DNA of 64,000 nt from JAHEKD01 sp965215945 (GTDB lineage Bacteria > Pseudomonadota > Gammaproteobacteria > Arenicellales > JAHEKD01). The notes beneath the pieces were generated by a model. It saw only the letters and a program-made list of their open reading frames with translations. It did not search any database and was not told the origin of the DNA. The stretch spans positions 62,001 through 126,000 of the forward strand of contig CBDCFC010000018.1 in NCBI GenBank assembly GCA_965215945.1, given 5' to 3'. Positions 1 through 9,397 of this stretch are shown in pieces (position 1 is the first letter of the stretch; every line of letters begins with the position of its first letter). The translations under genes and the position numbers were made by a program.

Positions 1-1705
1 CGTCATCGGCGGAAAGTACCTTGTTAGTACCGACTGGCTGAGTCTCAATTTTGGCAACCTGTATTGTCTCTACCGCTACAATCTCATTTGAGCTATTAGT
101 ATCATCATCGACATTATCATTGTTATTGAGCTCAGCTTCATCCATTATGGCTTGTTCTGTTTGTTTGATTTTACTGACCTCTGGAATATCAGCAGATGAA
201 ACACTGTCGACACCCTCGAAAATTGACTGCTCATTTTCGGAATTGGAAACAACGGCGACATTTTGTTTTTCTTGTTCGACAATTTCTCTGACTTCTGATT
301 CACTCACTTCGAAAATAGTGACCTGCGTGCTCTCATCATCAGTGTTAGCAAGTTCTTCAATAGACTCACCTTGATAGGGTTGTTCTTCCGGTGAATCTGC
401 AACACTGATAACGGCTACTTTTTCTTGGCCTTGTTCGGGATCGGTAGCTTTGGAAAAATCAATTTCTATTACATCTGCAACAAGCTCTTTCCCATCATCA
501 TTTCTATTAAACACATTCGAAATTATCTTAGAAATGGTCTTAATAGTACCTTGTTCAGCCTCATCCTGGGCGAATACATTTTTTTCAGTATCATCTGTTG
601 CAGTCAGCGACTTTTCGGTGATTTCTACTGACGATTGTTTCTTTGATCCAGAGCCTTGCGCAATAGTTTGCTCAGAGTTGACAAGGGTTTGTGCTTGATC
701 GGAGTTTAAATTAATTTTTTCGATGTCTTGATTATCAGTATTTTCCACTTCAATAGTAGCGACGCTTTCATCATCGACAACTGTTGCTGCTGATTCGGTT
801 GACATCGTTTGTTCACCATTTGACAAATCTGACAACATTTCTGATGCCGAAGCATTTGTCTGTGCGTTTAGTTCTGTATCTCCATCTGATTCGATTTTCT
901 CCTCAAGTTCTTCACTAGGAAGCTCCTCATTAGGCACTGGCGTATCACTCGCCGCCAATTCGATGTCCATTTGCTCAGAGTCAATGTTGTCATTATCGGT
1001 TAATTGATCCGTTGTTTGAACTACTCCATCATTTTCAGCAAGCGATTCTTCTGCCTCAATTTCATCAATATCAGCCTGACTTATTTCTTGCTCGTTTTCG
1101 GGTTCGGCTATATCAACAAGTGATTGTTCGGTGACAGCTTCGACAGATTCATCGCCGTCAACTTCCACCGAAGAATCTTCTTCTAATGTCAGGATTTGAG
1201 TTTCTTGTGTCGAATTATCTTCGTCATCAGAAACGGTTGCTTTCTCCAGGGTTGATGTATCCGCTGTCTGCGTGTCATTTTTCAAATTTTCAACCGCTAA
1301 TTGTTCTTGATCATTAGTGGTTTCTAATGGTGTTGTCTCTGATTCCACAGGAGTATCAGTGTTACTTATTTGTTCTGCAGCCTCAACGGTTTCTTCCGCT
1401 TGTTTAGATTCTTCACTAGCAACCGCTTGATTGATTAGTGGAGACTGATTATCCGCATCGATGTCACTTTGTGATTGAACATTCTCCACTGCAATAGCAG
1501 CTTTTTGTTCAGAACTGGTGATAGAAGTAGAGTTGCTTTGCAGGGGTTTGCCTGAATTAAGGTAATAAAAATAACCGCCGATTGCGGCTACCAGTAAAGC
1601 GGATAGGAAAAGTTTCGGACCTTTACGCTTTTTTTTGAATATATCTCTCTCTTTAATATATTGCTTTTCAAGATCACTTGATTGCGCTTTTATTTTAATA
1701 AACAT
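1..1705 (-). CDS. Acidic low-complexity membrane-anchored protein (partial)
   Basis: The reading frame is open from an ATG at 1705 to the window edge (568 codons, no stop), so the C-terminus is missing. The N-terminus is basic (KKKRKG near residue 25) and is followed by one hydrophobic segment at about residues 30-45, suggesting a single-pass inner-membrane protein. Everything after it is rich in Glu, Asp, Ser, Thr, Gln and Val with almost no positive charge or predictable fold, so a long disordered periplasmic region is inferred. It starts 52 bases after the OmpA-type lipoprotein gene and is probably co-transcribed with it. I do not recognise a family; a FimV-like or envelope-tethering role is only a guess. 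Confidence 0.75.
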   Translation of the reverse strand, partial: MFIKIKAQSSDLEKQYIKERDIFKKKRKGPKLFLSALLVAAIGGYFYYLNSGKPLQSNSTSITSSEQKAAIAVENVQSQSDIDADNQSPLINQAVASEESKQAEETVEAAEQISNTDTPVESETTPLETTNDQEQLAVENLKNDTQTADTSTLEKATVSDDEDNSTQETQILTLEEDSSVEVDGDESVEAVTEQSLVDIAEPENEQEISQADIDEIEAEESLAENDGVVQTTDQLTDNDNIDSEQMDIELAASDTPVPNEELPSEELEEKIESDGDTELNAQTNASASEMLSDLSNGEQTMSTESAATVVDDESVATIEVENTDNQDIEKINLNSDQAQTLVNSEQTIAQGSGSKKQSSVEITEKSLTATDDTEKNVFAQDEAEQGTIKTISKIISNVFNRNDDGKELVADVIEIDFSKATDPEQGQEKVAVISVADSPEEQPYQGESIEELANTDDESTQVTIFEVSESEVREIVEQEKQNVAVVSNSENEQSIFEGVDSVSSADIPEVSKIKQTEQAIMDEAELNNNDNVDDDTNSSNEIVAVETIQVAKIETQPVGTNKVLSADD

Positions 1706-1757
1706 CGCTAATACTTCTTCATTGTTAAAACAACTGACTAATTAACAATGCTGTCAG

Positions 1758-2255
1758 TTAGGGGTTTAAAACAATAATCTCTACGCGTCGATTAGTTCTG
1801 CGTCCTTCGGATGTACTATTGTCAGCAACAGGTGAGGTTTCTCCTTTCCCTGTCGAAGCCATGCGAGTCTCATCAATATTACTGAAGGCAAGTTCCTTTA
1901 GAACGACCTCGGCACGTTCAGCTGAAAGTGTCAAGTTGTAGTTGGGGTCGCCGATATTATCGCTGTGTCCTTCAATTTCGATATTCCGGTTTTTTGCACG
2001 TTTATGATTTAATACGCTCGCAATCTGTGCAATTTTATCTCTTGACGATGCCTTTAAATTACTGCTGTCAAAGTCGAAATACACGGTCGGGAGTGTGATA
2101 ATTAGACCTCGTTCATCTTCAGATATATTTACATCCATTCCTTCAAATTGCGCCGCTAACTGCTTGTTACTAAAAGCCATGCAGCCAGCAAGGATGATCG
2201 AAAAGACCACGACAAAAAAAGTGGAACTAACTCTATTGAATGATTTTAAATCCAT
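1758..2255 (-). CDS. OmpA-family lipoprotein
   Basis: 165 residues. The N-terminus has a lipoprotein signal with lipobox LAGC (Cys25). The C-terminal half is an OmpA/MotB peptidoglycan-binding domain: beta strand TVYFDFDSS near residue 57, GHSDNIGD, the helix LSAERAEVV, and a terminal GRRTNRRVEI. Such proteins sit in the outer membrane and bind meso-diaminopimelate in peptidoglycan. It lies first in a short operon with the acidic membrane protein downstream, which suggests a joint envelope role. The ATG is preceded by GGTAGGTAAGT, a reasonable ribosome binding site. Confidence 0.85.
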   Translation of the reverse strand: MDLKSFNRVSSTFFVVVFSIILAGCMAFSNKQLAAQFEGMDVNISEDERGLIITLPTVYFDFDSSNLKASSRDKIAQIASVLNHKRAKNRNIEIEGHSDNIGDPNYNLTLSAERAEVVLKELAFSNIDETRMASTGKGETSPVADNSTSEGRRTNRRVEIIVLNP

Positions 2256-2455
2256 ACTTACCTACCTGAAAAACAATTATTAGTCTTGTTACCTTACTAA
2301 ATGCAATACTGATATACCCTTGGCTCTCTCAACCAGCATTTTTAGTTCTAACAGCTTAATTATACATGTTTGCTAAGGATTGTAAAAAAACTTTAAATTC
2401 AAAAATATATATAATATTTATAAAGTTAGCTAAGAATTTGCCTTAACTCGATAAA

Positions 2456-3662
2456 TCACAACACATCATCTAATTCAGCACATAAGTCACTAGCATCTTC
2501 AATTCCAACCGAAAAGCGAAATAAACCATTTCCGGCGAAGTCTCGATAGCGTTTTTCAGCGTCTGGATTTAATCGATAAGTCGAATTCATTAGCATTTGG
2601 GTAGGAATCCAATAGATAAGAGAACGATGATGCCCCAATGAAACCGCATAATGAATGATGTTAAATTTCTCTATCATTCGTGAAGCAATTTTTTCGCCGT
2701 CTTCATCAGTTTGAAAACTTAGCATTGCCGAATAATTCTGCATTTGCTTTTTAGCTAAATCATGTTGTGGGTGAGAGGGTAAACCCGGATAGTAAACAGT
2801 TTTAACATTTCTATGGTTCTCTAAGAATTTTGCTACTTGTAATGCAGTTGCTTGATGAGCGCTCATCCTCAGGGGAAAAGTCGCCGCACCACGCATAATC
2901 AACCAGGCGTTAAAAGGTGACAGCACTCCGCCATAATGTACTGTTGCCTCAAGATTGAGAGTTGCCAAATCATCCTTTCGCCCAATCACGGCACCACCCA
3001 TCGCATCGCCGTGACCACCGATGTACTTCGTTAAAGAATGAACGACAAAATCTGCGCCCAGTTCTAACGGCTTTGTCGCTGCGGGGGTAGCAAAAGTTGA
3101 ATCTACCGTAACATCACGCACGCCTTTTTCATGCGCCAGGGTTGAAATAGTCTCAATGTCACTTAAACGCATAATTGGGTTAGCGGGGGTTTCCAGCCAA
3201 ACCATTTTGGTGTTGGATTTAATCGATTCTTCAACCAGATTTAAATCAGAGGTATCCACCGGGGTGACTTCAATGCCCCACCGAGGTAAGCTGTCTCTAA
3301 CCAGTTCAGCGGTGCCAACATAATTAGTATCAGAAATAACTAGATGATCACCTTGATTTAAGCGCCCGGCTAGCAAAGCATGGGAGGCTGCCAATCCCCG
3401 AGGCATAACATAGCGCTGATTCAGCGTTTTCCATGACCGCTAATTTTTGAGACAGTTGATCGATGGTTGGATTTGAAACCCGTGCGTAAACATAACCTTC
3501 GTAATCTGATCGGTTGCGTGCAGAAAAACCGGCTACCTGGTCCGGACAAAATGTTGACGACATTACCAGATTTGGAGAAGACGCTCTGGTTGTGGGGTCA
3601 ATATACTCACCCGCATGTATTGCTTTAGTTTGTTCGCCCCAGGTGTTACTGTCGTTACTCAT
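2456..3662 (-). pseudogene. Cystathionine gamma-synthase-like PLP enzyme, frameshifted
   Basis: Two overlapping frames together give one full-length (about 400 residue) Cys/Met-metabolism PLP enzyme. The N-terminal frame has AIHAGEY and SNPTIDQLSQKLAVME; the C-terminal frame has the PLP-lysine region HSLTKYIGGHGDAMGG. The join falls in a run of four C (plus strand 3396-3399): removing one base turns ASGIGSL into ASGLAASHALLAG, the expected family sequence. Enzymes of this family use homoserine esters, cystathionine or methionine; the substrate here is unknown. The ATG overlaps the stop of the upstream eutC-like gene (ATGA), so it is the last gene of the EamA-eutB-eutC operon. It may be an intact gene with a sequencing error. 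Confidence 0.75.
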
Positions 3663-4616
3663 GTATTTACCTGCTGAATAAATTCGTTATAAAGAATGTG
3701 TGCAACCATTAAGTCTAAATGTCCACCGCCGCCATTTTTAAAAACTGTAATTTTCTTCGTCATTGAATCTGGAAAACCTATCACTGGTTGCCGCATCGTA
3801 AAAATCGGCTTTGATATCTTGCTCGGTCATAACACCTTCTTTGATGGGTCGGACAATCTCACCAACGATACCGACGGTCATTCGTCTTGAATCAACAAAG
3901 ACGTTACCGACGACGTATTGTTTCATTATCAGCTTCGCGTAAATCCTCAGTAAATGCACCAATTAAATCTACATGTGTGCCTGGTTTTAATAGCTCGCCT
4001 TTTATGTATGGAGAAGGAGTCGTTACTGCACTGCTAATTAAATCTGCTTGCTGCATCGCCGCCTCCAGGTCATGAGTTTGTGTAACAGCAATATTTTTCT
4101 CGGCAAGTTTTTCTATCGCTGAATGACAGCGTTGTGCTGTTCGATTCCAAATAAAAACTTCATTAATAGTCGGCCTGAGTGCACAATGTGCTTCGATCAA
4201 ATGGGGTGCCATGCCGCCAGCACCAATCATTAGCATTGTTTTCACATCGTCTCTGGCCAGTAAATGCGTAGCCAGCGCGGAATCCGTTGCCGTTTTAATA
4301 AAGGTCAGGGCGGTGCCATCAATACAGCATAAAGGAGAGCCTGACTTGCCATCAAATAAAGTGTAAAGCGCCTGAATGAGGGCGGCGCGTCAGGATCACG
4401 ATTTTGCGGGAAGATAGTAATATTCTTAGAGCCCAAATAATGCCCCTTTTGCCAGGCGGCACGCAGAAAAAAATGATTTTTCAGATTTTCATGATCGGAC
4501 TCGATTAATAGATCTTCGATTACTTCAGTAGGTGTTTTATGTGCATCCAAAAGCTTTTCAGCCAGCTCGGGATAGGTAAATAGATTTTGGGCTGTAGTTG
4601 CGTTTATATAGTGCAC
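3659..4616 (-). pseudogene. eutC: EutC-like ornithine cyclodeaminase family protein, frameshifted
   Basis: Pieces in several frames assemble to a normal-length (about 318 residue) ornithine cyclodeaminase/mu-crystallin protein. Visible parts are LGSKNITIFPQN near the N-terminus, the NAD-binding loop MLMIGAGGMAPHLIEAH, GTHVDLIGAFTEDLREAD, and the C-terminal KNGGGGHLDLMVAH. The AHCALRPTINEVFIWNR and VDLIGAF context matches EutC of ectoine/hydroxyectoine utilisation clusters. Translation starts at a GTG (4616) 8 bases after eutB ends, and the stop overlaps the next ATG. At least two single-base shifts split the frame. A member of this family usually reduces an imine or deaminates an amino acid with NAD(P); the exact substrate is inferred from context. 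Confidence 0.75.
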
Positions 4617-4624
4617 AGCAGTTC

Positions 4625-5621
4625 CTATTGCTCGATTTCTGATAGATCATTGGCACCATTCACAATAGCTTTGTGAATGTTCATGTTAATATTACCACCG
4701 CTTAATACAATAACCGTTGATCCACTTAAGTTTAGTCTGTTTGACTAAAATGGCAGCCAAGCCGACGGAAGCTCCACCTTCAATAATTTGTCGTTCATGT
4801 GTATAAGCGTGCCTGATTGCTACGGCAATTTCTGCTTCACTGACTACCGTTGTTTCATCGACTAATTGACTAACAATATCAAAAGTATAATGGTTGTCTG
4901 AATTAATTCCACCGGCCAGAGAATCAGCAAACGTTGGTTCTTCGTCCACACCAACAATCTTTCCTGCCTCTAGACTATTTATCATTGCGGGGCCGCGATC
5001 CATGCTTATTCCTATAATTTTACATTGAGGTCGAAAAAGCTTTTATAGCAATCGCCACACCTGAGATCAAGCCACCTCCAGATAGGGGAACCACCACATT
5101 TTCTACATCGGATAGTTGATTGATAACCTCCAGCCCTAATGTACCTTGTCCACAGATTATGTCTTTGTGGTCAAAAGGGGGCAGATAGGTGGATTCCGGT
5201 GCGTTCAATATGTTCTATCGCGACTGCTTCGGCATCATCGGCGTTGTTTCCGGCAATAATGACTTCAGCGCCTAAATCACGTATTCCGTTTACTTTAATG
5301 TCAGGCACGAAAGGGGACATGAAAACTTTGGCAGCAACTCCAATTCGTTTTGCGGCCAAAGCGATACCACGGCCGTGATTCCCGGATGAGACACAGACCA
5401 CGCCGGCCGCTTTTTGTGTCTCGGTTAATTGCAACATCGCATTTGTTGCACCACGAATCTTGAAGCTGTTTGTGATTTGCTGATGTTCCATTTTTCAAAT
5501 ACACTGGACTATTAACAAGCTTTGACAGCTGAGTAGATTTACTAAGGGGAGTCATTCGGATATAGTTCGGCAAACGTGCCCGAGCCGCTGCTATATCTTC
5601 CAATGTTATTTTGTTTATCAT
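4625..5621 (-). pseudogene. eutB: EutB-like threonine dehydratase family enzyme, frameshifted
   Basis: A type II-fold PLP enzyme of about 330 residues spread over several frames. Visible landmarks are the PLP-lysine motif NSFKIRGATNAM, SSGNHGRGIALAAKRIG, FDHKDIICGQGTLGLEV, the phosphate-binding loop PLSGGGLISGVA, ISMDRGPAMINSLEAGK and ADSLAGGINSDN. This order matches EutB, the dehydratase of ectoine/hydroxyectoine utilisation, better than biosynthetic IlvA, because there is no regulatory ACT domain. The likely start is MINKITLEDIAAARARL at 5621. It sits 10 bases after the EamA exporter gene and 8 before eutC. Three or more indels interrupt it; conserved motifs are intact, so recent loss or read error are both possible. 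Confidence 0.75.
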
Positions 5622-5631
5622 CAGGGTCTGT

Positions 5632-6537
5632 CTAACGGCTTTCAGCATATGGGTCGTTTAATTTCGTTTTAGGAACAGAAGAAATAAGAGTGATGGCGAC
5701 TAAAATAATAGCCAAACAAACCCATAAAACTATTTGCAAGGGTTCATCGAAAAAAAACATGCCAAGCAAGATACTTGCCGGGGAGAAATATATGCTGCCT
5801 GGGCAGCATAGACAGCACCACCTTTGCGAATGGCGCTGAAGAAAAGAATCCGCTCAAAACTCCACAATACGATCAGCAAAACAATAATCCAATAACCACT
5901 TTCCCAACCCTCCAATGGTTGCTGGTCACGAAGCTTAGCAATGCAAACGGTAGCGATAAAATACCTACAAACACCGACTCGCCGAATGCTACATCGATAG
6001 CATCATAATTCACTGGCCAGCGTGTTGAGGCATATACATCATAAACTGCATAAGAAATTGAAACCAAAAAAAGACAGTAATAGCCAGGTATTAATTTGTT
6101 CGATAGAAAATTGATTGCGGGATAAAAGTAATATTAGAACAGCCCCAAATCCCAGTACTAAACCTAGTGCTTTGCGAGAGTTATATTTGTCTTCTTTGAA
6201 TAGTAATGCAAAGGAGTAAGTGAAGATCGGTGCCGTAGTCAAGACGATAGACAAAAGTCCTGCAGAAATGTGTTTCAAGACAAGTAAGCTGAAATACTCT
6301 GGAATTAAATACGCGGTAATTGCACAAATGAAACCAAAGGTCAAAAACCGCGAGCTATAAAGTGAATCGTCTACTTTGAGTTCTAAGATAAAGATATAAA
6401 ACAATCGCAACACCAATGGTGCAAACAAAAATGATCTGAAAGAAATCAATGCCGGTTTTAGCCGCAAATTTTATCAGGATAACTGACAAACCCCAGGCTA
6501 TGCCAAGCAAGATTGCTGTTGATGAGTTGTAGAACAC
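5632..6537 (-). pseudogene. EamA-family (DMT) exporter, frameshifted
   Basis: The conceptual product is about 300 residues with ten hydrophobic segments, typical of two EamA repeats in drug/metabolite transporters. Frames join as LLGIAWGLSVILIKFAAKTGIDFFQ, then AYLIPEYFSLLVLKHI with LTTAPIFTYSFALLFKED, then the second repeat ending in GGAVYAAQAAYISP. Three or so single-base shifts are needed. It is the first gene of the eutB-eutC-PLP operon and is transcribed from a SoxR-type promoter, which suggests export of a toxic or redox-active metabolite or an amino acid. Substrate unknown. Confidence 0.7.
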
Positions 6538-6563
6538 TCAATACTCCACTTAACTAGGGCTTG

Positions 6564-6594
6564 AGTTTACAAGCTAAAGTTAACTTTAAGTCAA
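6564..6594 (-). promoter_or_regulatory. SoxR-type promoter and operator for the EamA operon
   Basis: On the minus strand a -35 TTGACT (6594-6589) and a -10 TAAACT (6569-6564) are separated by exactly 19 bases. The spacer holds the perfect palindrome TAAAGTTAACTTTA (6575-6588), close to the SoxR consensus core AAGTTAACTT. Overlong 19-bp spacers with the dyad in the middle are the hallmark of MerR/SoxR-activated promoters. The soxR gene starts 36 bases away on the other strand. Oxidised SoxR is therefore predicted to switch on EamA-eutB-eutC and the PLP enzyme. Confidence 0.8.
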
Positions 6595-6630
6595 GTTATA
6601 CTTAGAAATCATTTTACGTTGAATTAGATT

Positions 6631-7068
6631 ATGAATAAATTTCTAACTATCGGAGAGGTCGCCAGTAGGTCTGGTGTGGCAACATCAGCATTACGTTTCT
6701 ATGAAACAAAAGGTTTAATAACATCGATTCGAAATAATTCGAATCAGCGGAGATTCGACCGTTCAACCATCCGTCGTGTATCCGTTATTCGCTTCGCTCA
6801 AAAGCTTGGATTGTCACTTGAAGAAATCGTTGATGCTTTTAATAGTCTCCCGGATAAGCGAACACCAACAAAAAACGATTGGAAAAAGCTGTCAAAAAAA
6901 TGGCAACAAAAATTAGATCAGCGTATTCAACATCTTCAATCATTAAGAGATAACTTGGATAGTTGCATTGGTTGTGGTTGTTTATCATTCAAAGTTTGTT
7001 CAATTTATAATGAAAATGATAAAGCTGCCGCCGAGGGACCAGGTCCCAGGCATTTGTTAAGAAAATAA
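6631..7068 (+). CDS. soxR: SoxR, redox-sensing MerR-family activator
   Basis: 145 residues. The N-terminal winged helix reads LTIGEVASRSGVATSALRFYE, followed by a dimerisation helix and the [2Fe-2S] cluster motif CIGCGCLSFKVC (Cys112, 115, 117, 123; CX2CXCX5C), which defines SoxR within MerR proteins. The cluster senses superoxide or redox-cycling compounds. No soxS lies beside it. Instead it is divergent from the EamA exporter operon, whose promoter carries a good SoxR box, as in non-enteric bacteria where SoxR directly controls pumps and enzymes. Confidence 0.92.
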   Translation: MNKFLTIGEVASRSGVATSALRFYETKGLITSIRNNSNQRRFDRSTIRRVSVIRFAQKLGLSLEEIVDAFNSLPDKRTPTKNDWKKLSKKWQQKLDQRIQHLQSLRDNLDSCIGCGCLSFKVCSIYNENDKAAAEGPGPRHLLRK

Positions 7069-7451
7069 AGCGGTTCACATGTCCCATTAAAAACATGTGA
7101 TGAAGTATAAAACCCTGTAAACCAAGAGAAAACAGCAAAATGCCAGAAGTAAGACATGAATCAGAAAAGCCCCCAACGTCATTCCGGAAAATACGAAGTA
7201 TTTGTCCGGACGAAGTGCCCTTTGGGTGATCCAGCATCTTTTCTTATTACTCAGTGGATTCAGTGGGTGTTAATCTCTTGGAGAAGCCCGTTGCAACTTT
7301 TATCTTGAACAAGATGGTACTGACTGAAAGGATTGATAAATTGGAAATGCCAATGGATGCCGAATCCGTCATCCTGAACTTGATTCAGGATCGGCATGAC
7401 GATGGGGGTAGTTAATGGAACACTGAAAAGCGGTTTAAAATTAGTGGGCGT
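7069..7451. repeat. Intergenic region with two REP-like palindromes
   Basis: No convincing gene lies between soxR and the AI-2E permease, which are convergent. Two imperfect palindromes are visible: a 28-base hairpin at 7183-7210 (arms start and end TCCGGA, loop GAA) and a REP-like unit at 7367-7401 (CGTCATCCTGAA ... TTCAGGATCGGCATGACG). Similar CGTCAT-type units recur near 48.5 and 48.7 kb. They may act as bidirectional terminators for the convergent genes. Confidence 0.6.
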
Positions 7452-8549
7452 TTAACGATCATCCTGGCGCTTTAAAAAATCTTCAAATTCAATTTCATAA
7501 AGACTAAATAGTGCTAAAGCCAGACCGAATATCAGTGGTCCATAAATAAGCCCGAGTAAACCAAAAACCTGTAGACCGCCAATCAGAGAGAAAAAAATCA
7601 GTAGTGTATTCATGCCGGAATTGCCTTGCATGACTAATGGGCGGACAAAGTTATCGATCGAGCCAATAACAATTACCCCCCAGGCAATTAGAAAAATTCC
7701 CCACTGCCATTCATTAGTAAGTAACAAATAGATAGCTGCAGGAAGCCATATTAACGCGGTACCCACCATGGGGATGAATGAGCAAAAGCCCATCATCATG
7801 CCCCAGAATAAACCGGGAAAACCAACCAGCCACATGGCAAAACCGCCCTGCAATACCCTGCACCAGCGCGGTAATAAATGATCCGAGCATGGCCGATTTG
7901 GCGACATTTTCAATTTCGTTTAACAGTTTATCTTCCTGGCTGCGCGATAATGGAATAACATGGCGCATTTTCTCAACTAGAAATTCATGATCACGCAATA
8001 AAAAAAACAACACGAATAACATTAAAACAAATGTAGTGACGACTTGGGTGACATTGCCGACCAATTTGGCACTAACGTTTAAAGCGCCGCTGCCGAGCTT
8101 GGAAAACGCACCGCCGGCTTGTTTTAAAATCATTTCCGTGTTTATGTCTTCAAAAGGGTAGATGCTATTTATCGCAGGCGATAACTTTTTGTATGTATGG
8201 ATGCTCAAGCAGGTTCTTCGCTTTGCCAAGATTAACCCATTCATATGCCGCTTTGGAAAAGGCACTGGCCTGATCGATAATTGCAGCAACAATAAATCCG
8301 AATGGAATGAGGATAATCACCGTCAGTAAAATACAAGAGAGGATGGCCCGCCGTGTTAGGTTTGTTACCTAAACGCTGTTCAATTTTTTGATGAAAGGGC
8401 AGACATAACAAAGACAATATAAAGGCCAAGATGATCGAGTTGACATAAGGTTTGATTAATAAGAAGACCCCTAAAAATGCCACGATAACAGCGGCAATCA
8501 GAATCCAGTGTTGAACTCGAAAATTAAATTTTTTCTTTTCTTCTGTCAT
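7452..8549 (-). pseudogene. AI-2E/PerM-family permease, frameshifted
   Basis: The combined product would be about 365 residues, normal for the AI-2E transporter (UPF0118/PerM) family. Pieces in order: an N-terminal hydrophobic pair (VQHWILIAAVIVAFLGVFLL), a central region with VTQVVTTFVLMLFVLFFLLRDHE, and a C-terminal membrane region with GFCSFIPMVGTALIWLPAAIYL and FGLLGLIYGPLIFGLALALF. Two to three single-base shifts split it. The ATG at 8549 (MTEEKKKF) is preferred to an upstream TTG. It follows eutA on the same strand by about 85 bases. Substrate unknown. Confidence 0.75.
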
Positions 8550-8634
8550 GGCCAATATTAAAAACAAGTAAAGCTATTTTAACTGCTAAGCTTGGATTAA
8601 TGACATGAAATTTGCTTGAACAAACTGAGGTTCC

Positions 8635-9396
8635 TTAATTTAATTGCAGCAGTTTTCCAAATCCTGAGATTTTCTCTTTATAACCGGTTTCGCGTAGGGC
8701 CTGCCAAAGCATGGCTTGATTGCTGGTTATCACCGGAACACCTAGCTCATCCTCAAGCTGAGCTATGATTGGAACAACTGGCAACGCTGTGCAAGCCAGG
8801 AATACACCTTGAGTAATAGAGTTAGCCGCTTGCTTGGCGGCTTTAATAATCGAATCCGGACTTAGTCGGCCAATATCCCGATCATCTTCAATGTCTAGAT
8901 AGTCCATATTGTGAATATTAAGCCCCTGATCGCAAAAATATTGGGCGAGTATTTCACTGACTTGTTTTATATAGGGAGCGACTAATGTGATTTTATCTAT
9001 TCCAAGTCTATTAAAACCTTCAATGGTAGCCGTAGTCGGTGTGATGACAGGGACGCCGGGTTTTCCTTTAGCAACAGATGTGCGAACCACGTCATCGCCG
9101 ATAACAGCCGATGCAGAAGTGCAAGCGTAAACAATTGCATCAAGTTCCATATCCGGTAGTATTAATCTTGCAGCATCGGTCAGCTTAGGTTGCATGGCTA
9201 CTAGATTTTCTCGTGTAGTCGGATTAATAAATTCAACCCGATTGACGAAAAAGCCGATGTGATTGTTCGGCCGCATTAAGTAAAAATCATTTTCCACGGT
9301 TAAATCCGTGGACAAACAAACCAGGCCGATTTTTAAATCGCGATCCTGATTATCAAAATCAAGTTCGTGAGCGGTGACTTTTGAAGCGAACGTCAT
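8635..9396 (-). CDS. eutA: EutA-like Asp/Glu racemase-superfamily enzyme
   Basis: 253 residues from the ATG at 9396. It belongs to the arylmalonate decarboxylase/maleate isomerase branch of the Asp/Glu racemase superfamily. Both catalytic-type cysteines are present, in YACTSASAVIG (about residue 92 from this start) and FLACTALPVVP (about 202), and the C-terminus has ITSNQAMLWQALR, typical of EutA from ectoine utilisation clusters. The start is one base after the stop of the upstream M20 deacetylase, so the two are translationally coupled. A longer start at 9423 would overlap that gene by 26 bases and is less likely. A role with EutB and EutC on a hydroxylated ectoine-derived intermediate is inferred. 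Confidence 0.8.
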   Translation of the reverse strand: MTFASKVTAHELDFDNQDRDLKIGLVCLSTDLTVENDFYLMRPNNHIGFFVNRVEFINPTTRENLVAMQPKLTDAARLILPDMELDAIVYACTSASAVIGDDVVRTSVAKGKPGVPVITPTTATIEGFNRLGIDKITLVAPYIKQVSEILAQYFCDQGLNIHNMDYLDIEDDRDIGRLSPDSIIKAAKQAANSITQGVFLACTALPVVPIIAQLEDELGVPVITSNQAMLWQALRETGYKEKISGFGKLLQLN

Positions 9397-9397
9397 G

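Noticed and set aside
51..698. Plus-strand reading frames rich in Ser, Leu, Ile and Cys
   Set aside because: They are the antisense of the acidic protein gene, whose GAA/GAT/TCA-rich codons leave open frames on the other strand.
6989..7237. 82-codon minus-strand frame after soxR
   Set aside because: Overlaps the soxR end and a REP-like hairpin; composition looks random.
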